NCBI GenBank assembly: GCA_046155225.1
Contig: JBJXED010000048.1
Coordinates: 1-53,706, forward strand
Reading direction: 5' to 3'
Source of the DNA: JAKFVA01 sp046155225
Lineage (GTDB): Bacteria; Pseudomonadota; Gammaproteobacteria; Burkholderiales; Burkholderiaceae_C
Length of the DNA stretch: 53,706 nucleotides
Positions 7,608-14,844 of this stretch are shown piece after piece. Every line of letters starts with the position of its first letter. The first letter of the stretch is position 1. Position numbers and translations under genes: made by a program. The notes below the pieces were generated by a model. The model did no database searches. It had not been told where the DNA came from and worked only from the letters and a program-made list of their open reading frames with translations.

Positions 7608-8021
7608 CTACGGTGCCCATGCCTTGACTGCCTCGCTGACTGTGACGAGTCGCACGCCCTGGTACTCGGCCACCGACAACAGCGCCTTGTCGCCAGTGAC
7701 GATCAAATCGGCCTTGGCCGCAAGCGCCGTGCCGATGACCACATCGTCATCCGGATCTGGCGCGATGCGGGGTGTAGGCGCTGGCCGAACCAGATCGGCG
7801 AGCGCCGCATAGCGATCCACGATTTGATCGATGGTCAAGGCCGACGCGGCGATCTTCTTGCCAAACTTGCGCCGCCCCAGAATGTCGGTGAGTTCGGCCA
7901 GAATGGCCGTGCTGGTGAACAGCTCGATGCGCTTCTCGCGGCCGGCCTGCAGCAGCAGGCGCGGCACGCCGCCCCACAAGAGGGCCGAGGCGACCACATT
8001 GGTATCGAGTACCAGCCGCAC
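7608..8021 (-). CDS. PIN-domain toxin, second toxin-antitoxin module
   Basis: This 137-residue COG1569-type PIN ribonuclease keeps its acidic residues: LDTNVV at the N-terminus, ILAELTDIL, DPDDDVV and TGDKALL. It starts at GTG 8021, 11 bases after the antitoxin stop, and there is no closer in-frame start. It is related to, but clearly different from, the first PIN toxin at 5184-5627. Two members of one toxin family therefore sit about 2 kb apart in the same island with unrelated antitoxins. Confidence 0.85.
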   Translation of the reverse strand: MRLVLDTNVVASALLWGGVPRLLLQAGREKRIELFTSTAILAELTDILGRRKFGKKIAASALTIDQIVDRYAALADLVRPAPTPRIAPDPDDDVVIGTALAAKADLIVTGDKALLSVAEYQGVRLVTVSEAVKAWAP

Positions 8022-8032
8022 GCGGTGGCCAA

Positions 8033-8278
8033 TCAGCTCGCGTACTTCGCGCGCCGCTCGGCGCGTAGGGTGGCGATTTCCCTGGCCACTTCTTCGGGCG
8101 ACATGACAGTCGGCTCATTGACTTCGGCCATGCGATCCATGGCCAAGAACAACTCCCCCACGCGCTGGCGCTTTAGCTGCTCGCGCAGCATGGCCTCCAG
8201 CGCTTGCGGCGTGAGTAGGCCAGCGGCTTGTGCGCTTTGCGCCAGCACATCGGGCAATTCAACTTGAACGGTCGTCAT
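8033..8278 (-). CDS. Antitoxin partner of second PIN toxin
   Basis: This 81-residue protein begins MTTVQVELPDVLAQSAQAAGLL and continues with LEAMLREQLKRQRVGELF and MSPEEVAREIATLRAERR. I know this pattern as the usual partner of COG1569 PIN toxins; its N-terminus looks like a ribbon-helix-helix-type DNA-binding segment. The frame is open upstream to 8335. I chose ATG 8278 because AAAGGGG lies 7 bases upstream and the upstream residues are not conserved in style. Confidence 0.75.
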   Translation of the reverse strand: MTTVQVELPDVLAQSAQAAGLLTPQALEAMLREQLKRQRVGELFLAMDRMAEVNEPTVMSPEEVAREIATLRAERRAKYAS

Positions 8279-8558
8279 GGGGATTTCCCCTTTCAGTAGC
8301 CAGAGATTGGGATGCAAGAAGTGAATGATAGACAAGCCGCCACACTTGGCGCAATCTCATGTTCAGCTAGCCAAGTTGATTCTGCTGACCATTTGGCCGA
8401 CCACCGGGTGGCTTGCCGCCAAGGCCCGCAAAAAAGCCGCCACACCCATTTCCTGAGCTTTCTATTGCCTAATCAGCCTGCAGCCAAGGTGTTTACTGCC
8501 TGTATTGCTACTAAAAATAGAGTAGTAAGAGAACTGTGCAACCCTCACTTGCACCCCC
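8279..8558. other. Gap between second antitoxin and Rhs remnant
   Basis: No gene is seen. A 12-base direct repeat AAGCCGCCACAC occurs at 8334-8345 and 8434-8445. The second island copy of the dispersed repeat occupies 8468-8525, directly before the first recognisable Rhs codon. Confidence 0.5.
8468..8525 (-). repeat. Dispersed palindromic repeat, island copy 2
   Basis: Read on the minus strand it has CTATTTTTAGTAGCAATACA, then GGCAGTAAACACC and TTGGCTGCAGGC. It is the closest match in the window to the copy at 7481-7540. It marks the 5' breakpoint of the Rhs fragment. Confidence 0.75.
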
Positions 8559-8980
8559 TACTACCTTAACGGCCAAAACAACGACCTGGGCTATGAGAAA
8601 GAAATCAAAGACAACGGCCTGACCGAGCACAAGCACTACCTGAGCGCAGGCGGCATGGTCTTCGCCCTGCAAGTCACCCGTAGCGGCAACCTCGCTGGCA
8701 GTGGCGGTGGTGGCGGCACCAGCGGCAGCGTCATCGAGCGCCTGGCCTTTGACCCCTGGGGCAAGCGGCGCTTTCCGAATGGCATGGCAGACAGCAGCGA
8801 TTCAATAGTCGGCCTCACCCTCGACCGCGGCTACACCCTGCATGAGCACTAAGGCGAGATGGGCGTGATCCACATGAACGGGCGCATCTATGACCCGCTC
8901 ATTGGCCGCTTCATGAGCGCCGACCCGTTCATCCAGGCTCCGGAGAACCTGCAAAGCCACAACCGGCTTTCGTATGTCTT
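8559..8980 (+). pseudogene. Rhs/YD-repeat protein fragment
   Basis: In one frame the sequence reads YYLNGQNNDLGYEKE, HKHYLSAGGMVFALQ, VIERLAFDPWGKRR, IHMNGRIYDPLIGRFMSADP and finally NRLSYVF. This is the conserved core found at the C-terminal end of Rhs and YD-repeat toxins. It has no start, an in-frame TAA at 8850-8852 and no variable toxin tip. The left edge follows the repeat at 8468-8525. The right edge stops exactly at the 3' end of the tRNA-CAU gene. It is a relic of a larger polymorphic-toxin gene, probably trimmed by recombination at the tRNA. Confidence 0.85.
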
Positions 8981-9057
8981 TGGTGGGCCGTGTTGGACTT
9001 GAACCAACGGCCAAAGGATTATGAGTCCTCTGCTCTAACCAACTGAGCTAACGGCCC
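8981..9057 (-). tRNA. tRNA with anticodon CAU (Met, or Ile2)
   Basis: A 77-base cloverleaf with encoded CCA. The acceptor GGGCCGT pairs with ACGGCCC, the anticodon loop CTCATAA gives CAU, and the T arm is GTTGG-TTCAAGT-CCAAC. It is not the initiator. The body resembles E. coli ileX (AUA-reading, lysidine-modified) somewhat more than metT, so the identity Met versus Ile2 stays open. Its 3' end faces the accessory island. Confidence 0.93.
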
Positions 9058-9080
9058 ACAACACTCAATTGTATGGGGGC

Positions 9081-10082
9081 CTACTTCTGGTGGCTTAATG
9101 CGTTGCTCACCAGTTTCGAGGTGATGTCGACAATCTGGATCATCCGGTCATACGGCATACGCGTCGGGCCAATCACGCCGAGGGTGCCCACCACTTGCCC
9201 GTCAACCTCATAAGGCGCGCTCACAATCGACAGGTCTTCAAACGGCACCGAGCCGCTCTCGCCACCGATGTAGATGCGGATGCCCTCCGCGCGGCTGGAA
9301 ATGTCGAGCAAACGCATCAACTGGGTTTTTTGCTCGAACAAATCAAAGGCGCGGCGCAGGTGGCCCATGTCGTTGGAAAAGTCGCTCACCGCCAGCAGGT
9401 TGCGCTCACCCGAGATCACCACGTCGCCCTGCGCCTGGTTCAGGGCTTCGGTGCTGACTGTGACCGCGGTTTGCATCAGGCTGCCGATTTCACTGCGCAG
9501 CGTCTCCACCTCGGCCTGCAGCCGCTCGCGCACCTGCTCAATGGCCAGGCCGGCGCAATGCATGTTCAGGTAGTTGGATGCTTCCAGCAGTTGCGCCGGT
9601 GTGTGGTCGGTTTCAGTGAAGATGACGCGGTTTTGCACGTCACCTTCGGGCGACACGATGATCACCAGCAGGCGGCGCTCGGACAAGCGCATGAACTCGA
9701 TGTGGTGGAACACCGATGTACGGCGCGGCGCCATCACCACACCGACGAATTGAGACAGATTCGACAGCAGTTGCGCGGCGCTGGCGATCACTTTTTGCGG
9801 CTGCTCGGCCGCCAGGCTCGGTGCCGACAGATGCTGGCGCTGCACCGTGAGCATGGTGTCGACAAACAGGCGGTAGCCGCGCGGTGTGGGGATGCGGCCC
9901 GCCGAGGTGTGCGGGCTGACGATCAGGCCCAGGTCTTCCAGATCTGACATGACATTGCGGATGGTGGCCGGCGAAAGCTCCAGCCCGCTGGCCTTGGACA
10001 GGGTGCGCGAGCCCACGGGTTGCCCGTCGGCGATGTAGCGCTCGACCAGCGCTTTGAGCAACAACTTGGCACGGTCATCCAT
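9081..10082 (-). CDS. hrcA: Heat-inducible transcription repressor HrcA
   Basis: HrcA binds CIRCE operators and represses heat-shock genes, typically groESL; its activity depends on GroEL. The 333-residue protein starts MDDRAKLLLKALVERY with the N-terminal winged helix (VGSRTLSKASGLELSPATIRNVM) and a C-terminal GAF-like effector region. I chose ATG 10082; the frame continues upstream but overlaps nadK on the other strand. Only 30 bases separate it from divergent nadK. A perfect CIRCE occurs elsewhere in this window upstream of rpoH (36792-36818), and none is obvious upstream of hrcA itself. Confidence 0.95.
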   Translation of the reverse strand: MDDRAKLLLKALVERYIADGQPVGSRTLSKASGLELSPATIRNVMSDLEDLGLIVSPHTSAGRIPTPRGYRLFVDTMLTVQRQHLSAPSLAAEQPQKVIASAAQLLSNLSQFVGVVMAPRRTSVFHHIEFMRLSERRLLVIIVSPEGDVQNRVIFTETDHTPAQLLEASNYLNMHCAGLAIEQVRERLQAEVETLRSEIGSLMQTAVTVSTEALNQAQGDVVISGERNLLAVSDFSNDMGHLRRAFDLFEQKTQLMRLLDISSRAEGIRIYIGGESGSVPFEDLSIVSAPYEVDGQVVGTLGVIGPTRMPYDRMIQIVDITSKLVSNALSHQK

Positions 10083-10112
10083 AGCGTCAGATTTTAGTGA
10101 TGTAATTTGCGC

Positions 10113-11015
10113 ATGAGCCTGCGCTTTCAGCATATCGCCTTGATCGGCAAACACCACGGCAGCCCGGCGGCGGCCAGCGGCAGCGCCCAGGTTGCGCAGG
10201 CGGCGCTGTCCGAGATTGCGCAGTATTTGCAAGCGCAAGGGGCCCAGGTCGTGGTGGAGTCCGACACTGCGGCGCACTACCAGATCAGCGGCTATGAAAC
10301 GCAGGACTTGCAGGGCATAGGGCGCGGCTGTGACCTCGGCCTGGTGGTCGGCGGGGACGGCACCATGCTCGGCATTGGCCGCCAACTGGCCCGCCACGGG
10401 GTGCCGCTGATCGGCATCAACCAGGGGCGGCTGGGCTTTATCACCGACATCCCGATGCAGCACTACGCCTCCTTGCTCACGCCGATGCTGCACGGCGAAT
10501 TCACCGAAGACCACCGCAGCCTGATGTGCGCCCGCGTGATGCGCGCGGGCGTGTGCGTGTTTGACGCGCTGGCCATGAACGATGTGGTGGTCAACCGCGG
10601 TGCCACCTCGGGCATGGTCGAGCTGCGAGTCGAGGTGGACGGCCATTTTGTCGCCAACCAGCGCGCCGACGGGCTGATCATTGCCACCCCCACCGGCTCG
10701 ACCGCCTATGCCTTGTCGGCCGGTGGCCCGCTGCTGCACCCGCAGGTGCCGGGCTGGGTGCTGGTGCCGATTGCGCCGCACACGCTATCCAACCGCCCAA
10801 TCGTGCTGGCCGACCCGACCGAGATCGCGATAGAGATCGTCTCGGGCCGCGACGCGAGTGCGAATTTTGATATGCAGTCGCTCGCCGACCTGCAGCAGGG
10901 CGACCGCGTGCTGGTCACGCGCTCGGCGCACAGCGTGCGCTTTTTGCACCCCAAGGGCTGGAACTATTTTGAGACCTTGCGCAAAAAAATGCACTGGAAC
11001 GAGGGGGTGGTGTGA
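10113..11015 (+). CDS. nadK: NAD kinase
   Basis: This kinase phosphorylates NAD to NADP. The 300-residue protein has the GGDGT nucleotide motif at about residues 80-84, NDVVVNR in the middle and the PTGSTAYALSAGGP signature. I start at ATG 10113; a TTG two codons earlier is possible, and no strong ribosome-binding site separates the two. Its TGA overlaps the recN GTG by 4 bases (GTGA at 11012-11015). nadK, recN and rapZ therefore form a translationally coupled unit. Confidence 0.96.
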   Translation: MSLRFQHIALIGKHHGSPAAASGSAQVAQAALSEIAQYLQAQGAQVVVESDTAAHYQISGYETQDLQGIGRGCDLGLVVGGDGTMLGIGRQLARHGVPLIGINQGRLGFITDIPMQHYASLLTPMLHGEFTEDHRSLMCARVMRAGVCVFDALAMNDVVVNRGATSGMVELRVEVDGHFVANQRADGLIIATPTGSTAYALSAGGPLLHPQVPGWVLVPIAPHTLSNRPIVLADPTEIAIEIVSGRDASANFDMQSLADLQQGDRVLVTRSAHSVRFLHPKGWNYFETLRKKMHWNEGVV

Positions 11016-12664
11016 GCCTGAAAAACATCACCCTGCGCGACTTTGTCATCGTGCGCGAGCTTGAACTCGATCTGGCCAGTGGCTTTACCGTGCTGACGGG
11101 TGAAACCGGGGCCGGCAAATCCATTTTGATTGACGCGCTGCAGCTTGCGCTGGGCGCGCGCGCCGATGCGCATGCGGTGCGCGAAGGCGCGCAGCGTGCC
11201 GACATCAGCGCCGAGTTTGACTTGTCCCCGGCCCTGCTGCCCTGGCTGCAAGAGGCGGGTTTTGACGCCGCAGACAGCGTGCTGCTGCGCCGCACCGTCG
11301 ATACCCAAGGCAAGAGCCGCGCCTGGATCAACGGCAGCCCCGCCACGGTGGGCCAGCTCAAGCGCCTGGGCGATGAGCTGGTGGACATTCATGGCCAGCA
11401 CGCCTGGCAAAGCCTGACCCGGCCCGACTCGGTGCTCACTTTGTTTGACACCTACGCCGGGCTCAGTCCCCAGCCGCTGCAGGGGCTGTGGCAGCAATGG
11501 CGCGCGGCCGACAAACAATGGCGCGAAGCACAGGCGGCCCAAGCCACCTTGCAGCAAGAGCGCGAGCGCCTGGCCTGGCAAATTGACGAGCTGGACAAGC
11601 TGGCCCCCGGCCAGCACGAGTGGGACACACTGAACGCCGACCACACCCGCCTAGCCCATGCGCACACCCTGCTGGAAGCGGCGCAGGGCGCGCTGGCTGC
11701 GCTGGAAGGCGACGAATCGGGCGCACTGCAAAACCTCTCGCAAGCCCACCAGTTGCTGGAAAAACAAGCCCATCTGGAACCTGAATTCAAAGCGCACACC
11801 GAGGTGCTGGCGTCCTGCCTGGCGCAGGCGCAGGACAGTGCCCGAAGCTTGCACGGCTGGCTGGGCAAGGTCGATCTGGACCCCGAGCGCCTGGCCGAAC
11901 TCGACGCCCGGCTGGCGCAGTGGCTGTCCTTCGCGCGGCGCTACAAGCGCCCGCCGGCCGAGTTGCCCGCGCTGCTGCACGAGTGGCAACAACAACGCGC
12001 CGCGCTCGACGCCGCCGCCGACCTGGCGGGCCTGCAAGACACCTGTGAGCAGGCCGCCGCGGCCTATCAAAAAGAGGCCAGGCAACGCTCCCAAGCCCGG
12101 GCCCAGGCCGCACCGCAACTGGCCAAAGCCATCACCCTGGCGATGCAGGGGCTGGGCATGCAGGGCGGGCATTTTGAAGTCGCGCTGCAGGCCGCCGAGC
12201 CGGGACCACGCGGGCTGGAGCAGCTTGAATTTTTGGTGGCGGGCCATGTGGGCAGCAGCGCGCGGCCGATCGGCAAAGTGGCTTCCGGCGGCGAACTCTC
12301 GCGCATTGCCCTGGCCATTGCCGTGACCACCAGCGAATCGGGCACCGCCCAGACCCTGATTTTTGACGAGGTGGACGCCGGCGTCGGCGGCGCGGTGGCC
12401 GAAACCGTGGGCCGTCTGATGAAGCAGCTCGGCCGCGACCGGCAGGTACTGGCGGTGACGCACCTGGCGCAAGTTGCCGCCTGCGCCGACCAGCACCTGG
12501 TGGTGCACAAGCAGCAGCAAGCGGGCAGCACCCACAGCAGCGTTGCCGCCGTGCAGCACGAGCAGCGCGTGGTCGAGATTGCCCGCATGCTCGGCGGCCA
12601 GCAGCAGTCGGCCACCAGCCTCAGCCATGCCAAAGAAATGCTGGAAGGCAGCCTCAGGCCATGA
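11012..12664 (+). CDS. recN: DNA repair protein RecN
   Basis: RecN is an SMC-like ATPase that acts in double-strand break repair with RecA. The 550-residue protein has a Walker A motif GETGAGKS at residues 30-37. A Gln/Glu/Ala-rich coiled-coil centre follows, then a C-terminal ABC signature (VASGGELSRIALAI) and Walker B (TLIFDEVDAGVGG). It starts with GTG overlapping the nadK stop, and its own stop overlaps the rapZ ATG (ATGA at 12661-12664). I see no LexA box upstream, and coupling to nadK implies shared transcription. Confidence 0.96.
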   Translation: MSLKNITLRDFVIVRELELDLASGFTVLTGETGAGKSILIDALQLALGARADAHAVREGAQRADISAEFDLSPALLPWLQEAGFDAADSVLLRRTVDTQGKSRAWINGSPATVGQLKRLGDELVDIHGQHAWQSLTRPDSVLTLFDTYAGLSPQPLQGLWQQWRAADKQWREAQAAQATLQQERERLAWQIDELDKLAPGQHEWDTLNADHTRLAHAHTLLEAAQGALAALEGDESGALQNLSQAHQLLEKQAHLEPEFKAHTEVLASCLAQAQDSARSLHGWLGKVDLDPERLAELDARLAQWLSFARRYKRPPAELPALLHEWQQQRAALDAAADLAGLQDTCEQAAAAYQKEARQRSQARAQAAPQLAKAITLAMQGLGMQGGHFEVALQAAEPGPRGLEQLEFLVAGHVGSSARPIGKVASGGELSRIALAIAVTTSESGTAQTLIFDEVDAGVGGAVAETVGRLMKQLGRDRQVLAVTHLAQVAACADQHLVVHKQQQAGSTHSSVAAVQHEQRVVEIARMLGGQQQSATSLSHAKEMLEGSLRP

Positions 12665-13563
12665 CCAGCCCCGCGCCCACCGCGCCCCTGGAGATCGCCG
12701 TCATCACCGGCATGTCGGGGTCGGGCAAATCGGTCGCGCTGCATGCGCTGGAAGACGCCGGCTACTACTGCGTCGACAACCTGCCGCCCGAGCTGTTGCT
12801 GCCCTTTGTGGCGCTGGAGCAGCAGCACAAGGCCGAACGCGTGGCCATTGCCATGGACGTACGCAGCGCTGCCTCGCTGCCGCTGGTGCCCAAGCAGTTG
12901 CAGGCGCTGCGCGCGCAAGGTCTGGTAGTGCGGCCGCTGTTTCTGGACGCCAGCACCGCCACGCTGGTGCACCGCTTCTCGGAGACGCGGCGCAAGCACC
13001 CGCTGTCAGGCCGCACCGCCAGCGCCGAGGGTGAATCCGCCGACCCGCAGCGCGCGCTGGTCGAAGCCATTGAGCTCGAACGCGAGATGCTGGCCGACCT
13101 GCGCGAGCAGGCGCATGTCATCGACACCAGCATCCTGCGCAGCGCGCAACTGCAAAGCCATGTCAAGTCGGTGATTTCGGCGCAAAGCAGCCAGCTGACG
13201 CTGGTGTTTGAGTCGTTTGGCTTCAAGCGCGGCATTCCGCTCGACGCCGACTATGTGTTTGACGTGCGCATGCTGCCCAACCCGCATTACGAACCCACGC
13301 TCAAGGCCTTGACAGGCCGTGACGCAGCGGTCATCGGCTTTTTGCAGCCGCACCCGCAAGTCCAACTGATGCTGCGCCATATCGAAGTGTTTTTGTCGCA
13401 CTGGCTGACGGTGCTGGCGCAGGACCACCGCAGCTATGTCACGGTGGCCATTGGCTGCACGGGCGGCCAGCACCGCTCGGTCTATCTGGTCGAGCAGCTG
13501 GCCAGCACCTTCGCCCACCAGTGGGTGACGCTGCGCCGCCACCGGGATTTGGCTGGCGGCTGA
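12661..13563 (+). CDS. rapZ: RNase adapter RapZ (P-loop protein, YvcJ family)
   Basis: In E. coli RapZ presents the GlmZ small RNA to RNase E and senses glucosamine-6-phosphate; the family binds nucleotides. The 300-residue protein has a P-loop GMSGSGKS at residues 17-24, the YYCVDNLPPELL block and the C-terminal GCTGGQHRSVYL motif. In many proteobacteria it sits with PTS genes (ptsN, hprK). Here it is coupled to recN and lacks PTS neighbours, so its regulatory link here is unknown. Confidence 0.93.
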   Translation: MTSPAPTAPLEIAVITGMSGSGKSVALHALEDAGYYCVDNLPPELLLPFVALEQQHKAERVAIAMDVRSAASLPLVPKQLQALRAQGLVVRPLFLDASTATLVHRFSETRRKHPLSGRTASAEGESADPQRALVEAIELEREMLADLREQAHVIDTSILRSAQLQSHVKSVISAQSSQLTLVFESFGFKRGIPLDADYVFDVRMLPNPHYEPTLKALTGRDAAVIGFLQPHPQVQLMLRHIEVFLSHWLTVLAQDHRSYVTVAIGCTGGQHRSVYLVEQLASTFAHQWVTLRRHRDLAGG

Positions 13564-13595
13564 GCCCAGTTCGCGGCAAAGCGGCCGCGCCATCC

Positions 13596-13659
13596 ACTAT
13601 TAAAAATATAGCTGCACCGGCAGGAAACACCTTGGCTACAGGCATAAAAGGCTTTAAAA
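13596..13659 (+). repeat. Dispersed palindromic repeat between rapZ and mutY
   Basis: One of the least degenerate copies: CTATTAAAAATATAGC, then ACCGGCAGG, ACACCTTGGCTACAGGC and TTTAAAA at the right end. Its right end reaches into the mutY stop codon region (13654-13656). Confidence 0.8.
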
Positions 13660-14844
13660 ATCGAATTTTTTAGTGCTTTTTGCCGTTTTGCGGCCTTTGC
13701 CGGGTTTTGTGGCTATTGGCACAGGCCCGGGCAGCGTGCCATCGCCCAGCAGCAAGCGTATCGGCGCAGGCAACCCCAGCACTTGCCACTGCGCCGCCAT
13801 TAGCCACTGGCCCGGCCCCCGTACCGGGCTGGCCGCATCGGCAGCAGGCACATCCAGCCGCAGCGGCGTCAGCAGCAACTCCTTGTGTGTCAGCGAATGG
13901 CGCACGCTGGGCGCATCCTGCAGCCGTGCGCGCAGCGGCTCGGCCACCGCTTGCAGCAAGGCGGCCCGGCTTTCAAACACCGGCACGCAATGCAGCCCGG
14001 CCCAGATGCCGCGCTCAGGCCGCCGCTGCAGCCACACCGCGCCACCAGCCGTGCGCGCCAGCAGCAGCCACAGGTCTTGCGCGCTGCGCTTGAGCTTGCG
14101 GGTTTTGACCGGGTAGCGGTCCCAGCTTTGGGTTCGCTCGGCCACGCAAAGGCCGCGCGCCGGGCAAGCCGCGCAGTCGGGCTGGCGCCGCGCGCAGACG
14201 CGCGCCCCCAGGTCCATCAGGCCCTGGGTGTAGCGCGCCATGGCGGCAGGCTCGGCCTGCAGCAAGTCGGGGGGCGGCAGCAAGCCGGTGGCCAGGTCCC
14301 ACAGGGCGCGCTCATTCGCCGCCAACGCCAAATCGCCGTCAAAACCCAGCAGACGGGTGAGCACGCGCTTGACGTTGCCGTCCAGAATGGCCACGCGCTG
14401 CCCATAGCAAAACGCGGCTATCGCCGCTGCGGTCGAGCGGCCAATGCCGGGCAGGGTTTGCAGCCCCTCGGCGCTGGCGGGAAACTGCCCGCCGTGCTGG
14501 CGCGCCACCACCTGGGCGCAGCGGTGCAGGTTGCGCGCCCGGCTGTAGTAACCCAGGCCGCTCCACAGGCCCAGCACCTCGTCTTGCGAAGCGGCGGCCA
14601 GTGCCAGCACGTGCGGAAAACGCGCCACAAAGCGGGGAAAGTAAGTCAGTACCGTCGCCACCTGCGTTTGCTGCAGCATCACTTCCGACAACCACACCAG
14701 GTAAGGGTCACGGGTGCCCTGCCAGGGCAGGCTGCTGCGCCCGAAATGCGGCTGCCAGGCCACCACGCGGGCGGCGAAATCCGGCAATGAAACAGGGCCA
14801 GGGAACGGGGCGTCAGCGGCAGCTTGCGCGGCAGCGCGCTTCAT
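13654..14844 (-). CDS. mutY: A/G-specific adenine DNA glycosylase
   Basis: MutY removes adenine mispaired with 8-oxoguanine. The 396-residue protein has the catalytic glutamate region (LSEVMLQQTQV), a helix-hairpin-helix (LPGIGRSTAAAI) and the catalytic aspartate in ILDGNVKRV. The [4Fe-4S] ligands follow in C-x6-C-x2-C-x5-C (CARRQPDCAACPARGLC). A C-terminal NUDIX-like 8-oxoG recognition domain ends the protein. Its ATG overlaps the stop of the upstream GTPase gene (ATGA at 14841-14844). With mutM nearby on the same strand, two GO-system repair genes are close together. Confidence 0.95.
   Translation of the reverse strand: MKRAAAQAAADAPFPGPVSLPDFAARVVAWQPHFGRSSLPWQGTRDPYLVWLSEVMLQQTQVATVLTYFPRFVARFPHVLALAAASQDEVLGLWSGLGYYSRARNLHRCAQVVARQHGGQFPASAEGLQTLPGIGRSTAAAIAAFCYGQRVAILDGNVKRVLTRLLGFDGDLALAANERALWDLATGLLPPPDLLQAEPAAMARYTQGLMDLGARVCARRQPDCAACPARGLCVAERTQSWDRYPVKTRKLKRSAQDLWLLLARTAGGAVWLQRRPERGIWAGLHCVPVFESRAALLQAVAEPLRARLQDAPSVRHSLTHKELLLTPLRLDVPAADAASPVRGPGQWLMAAQWQVLGLPAPIRLLLGDGTLPGPVPIATKPGKGRKTAKSTKKFDF

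Noticed and set aside
4841..8981. Island as an intact prophage, integrative element or CRISPR locus
   Set aside because: No integrase, structural, conjugation or cas gene is visible and there are no regularly spaced repeats.
11651..12628. Long antisense frame within recN
   Set aside because: RecN motifs are intact on the plus strand; the antisense product is low-information Gly/Gln/His sequence.
13885..14790. Long plus-strand frame across mutY
   Set aside because: mutY is unmistakable on the minus strand, including its iron-sulfur cysteines.
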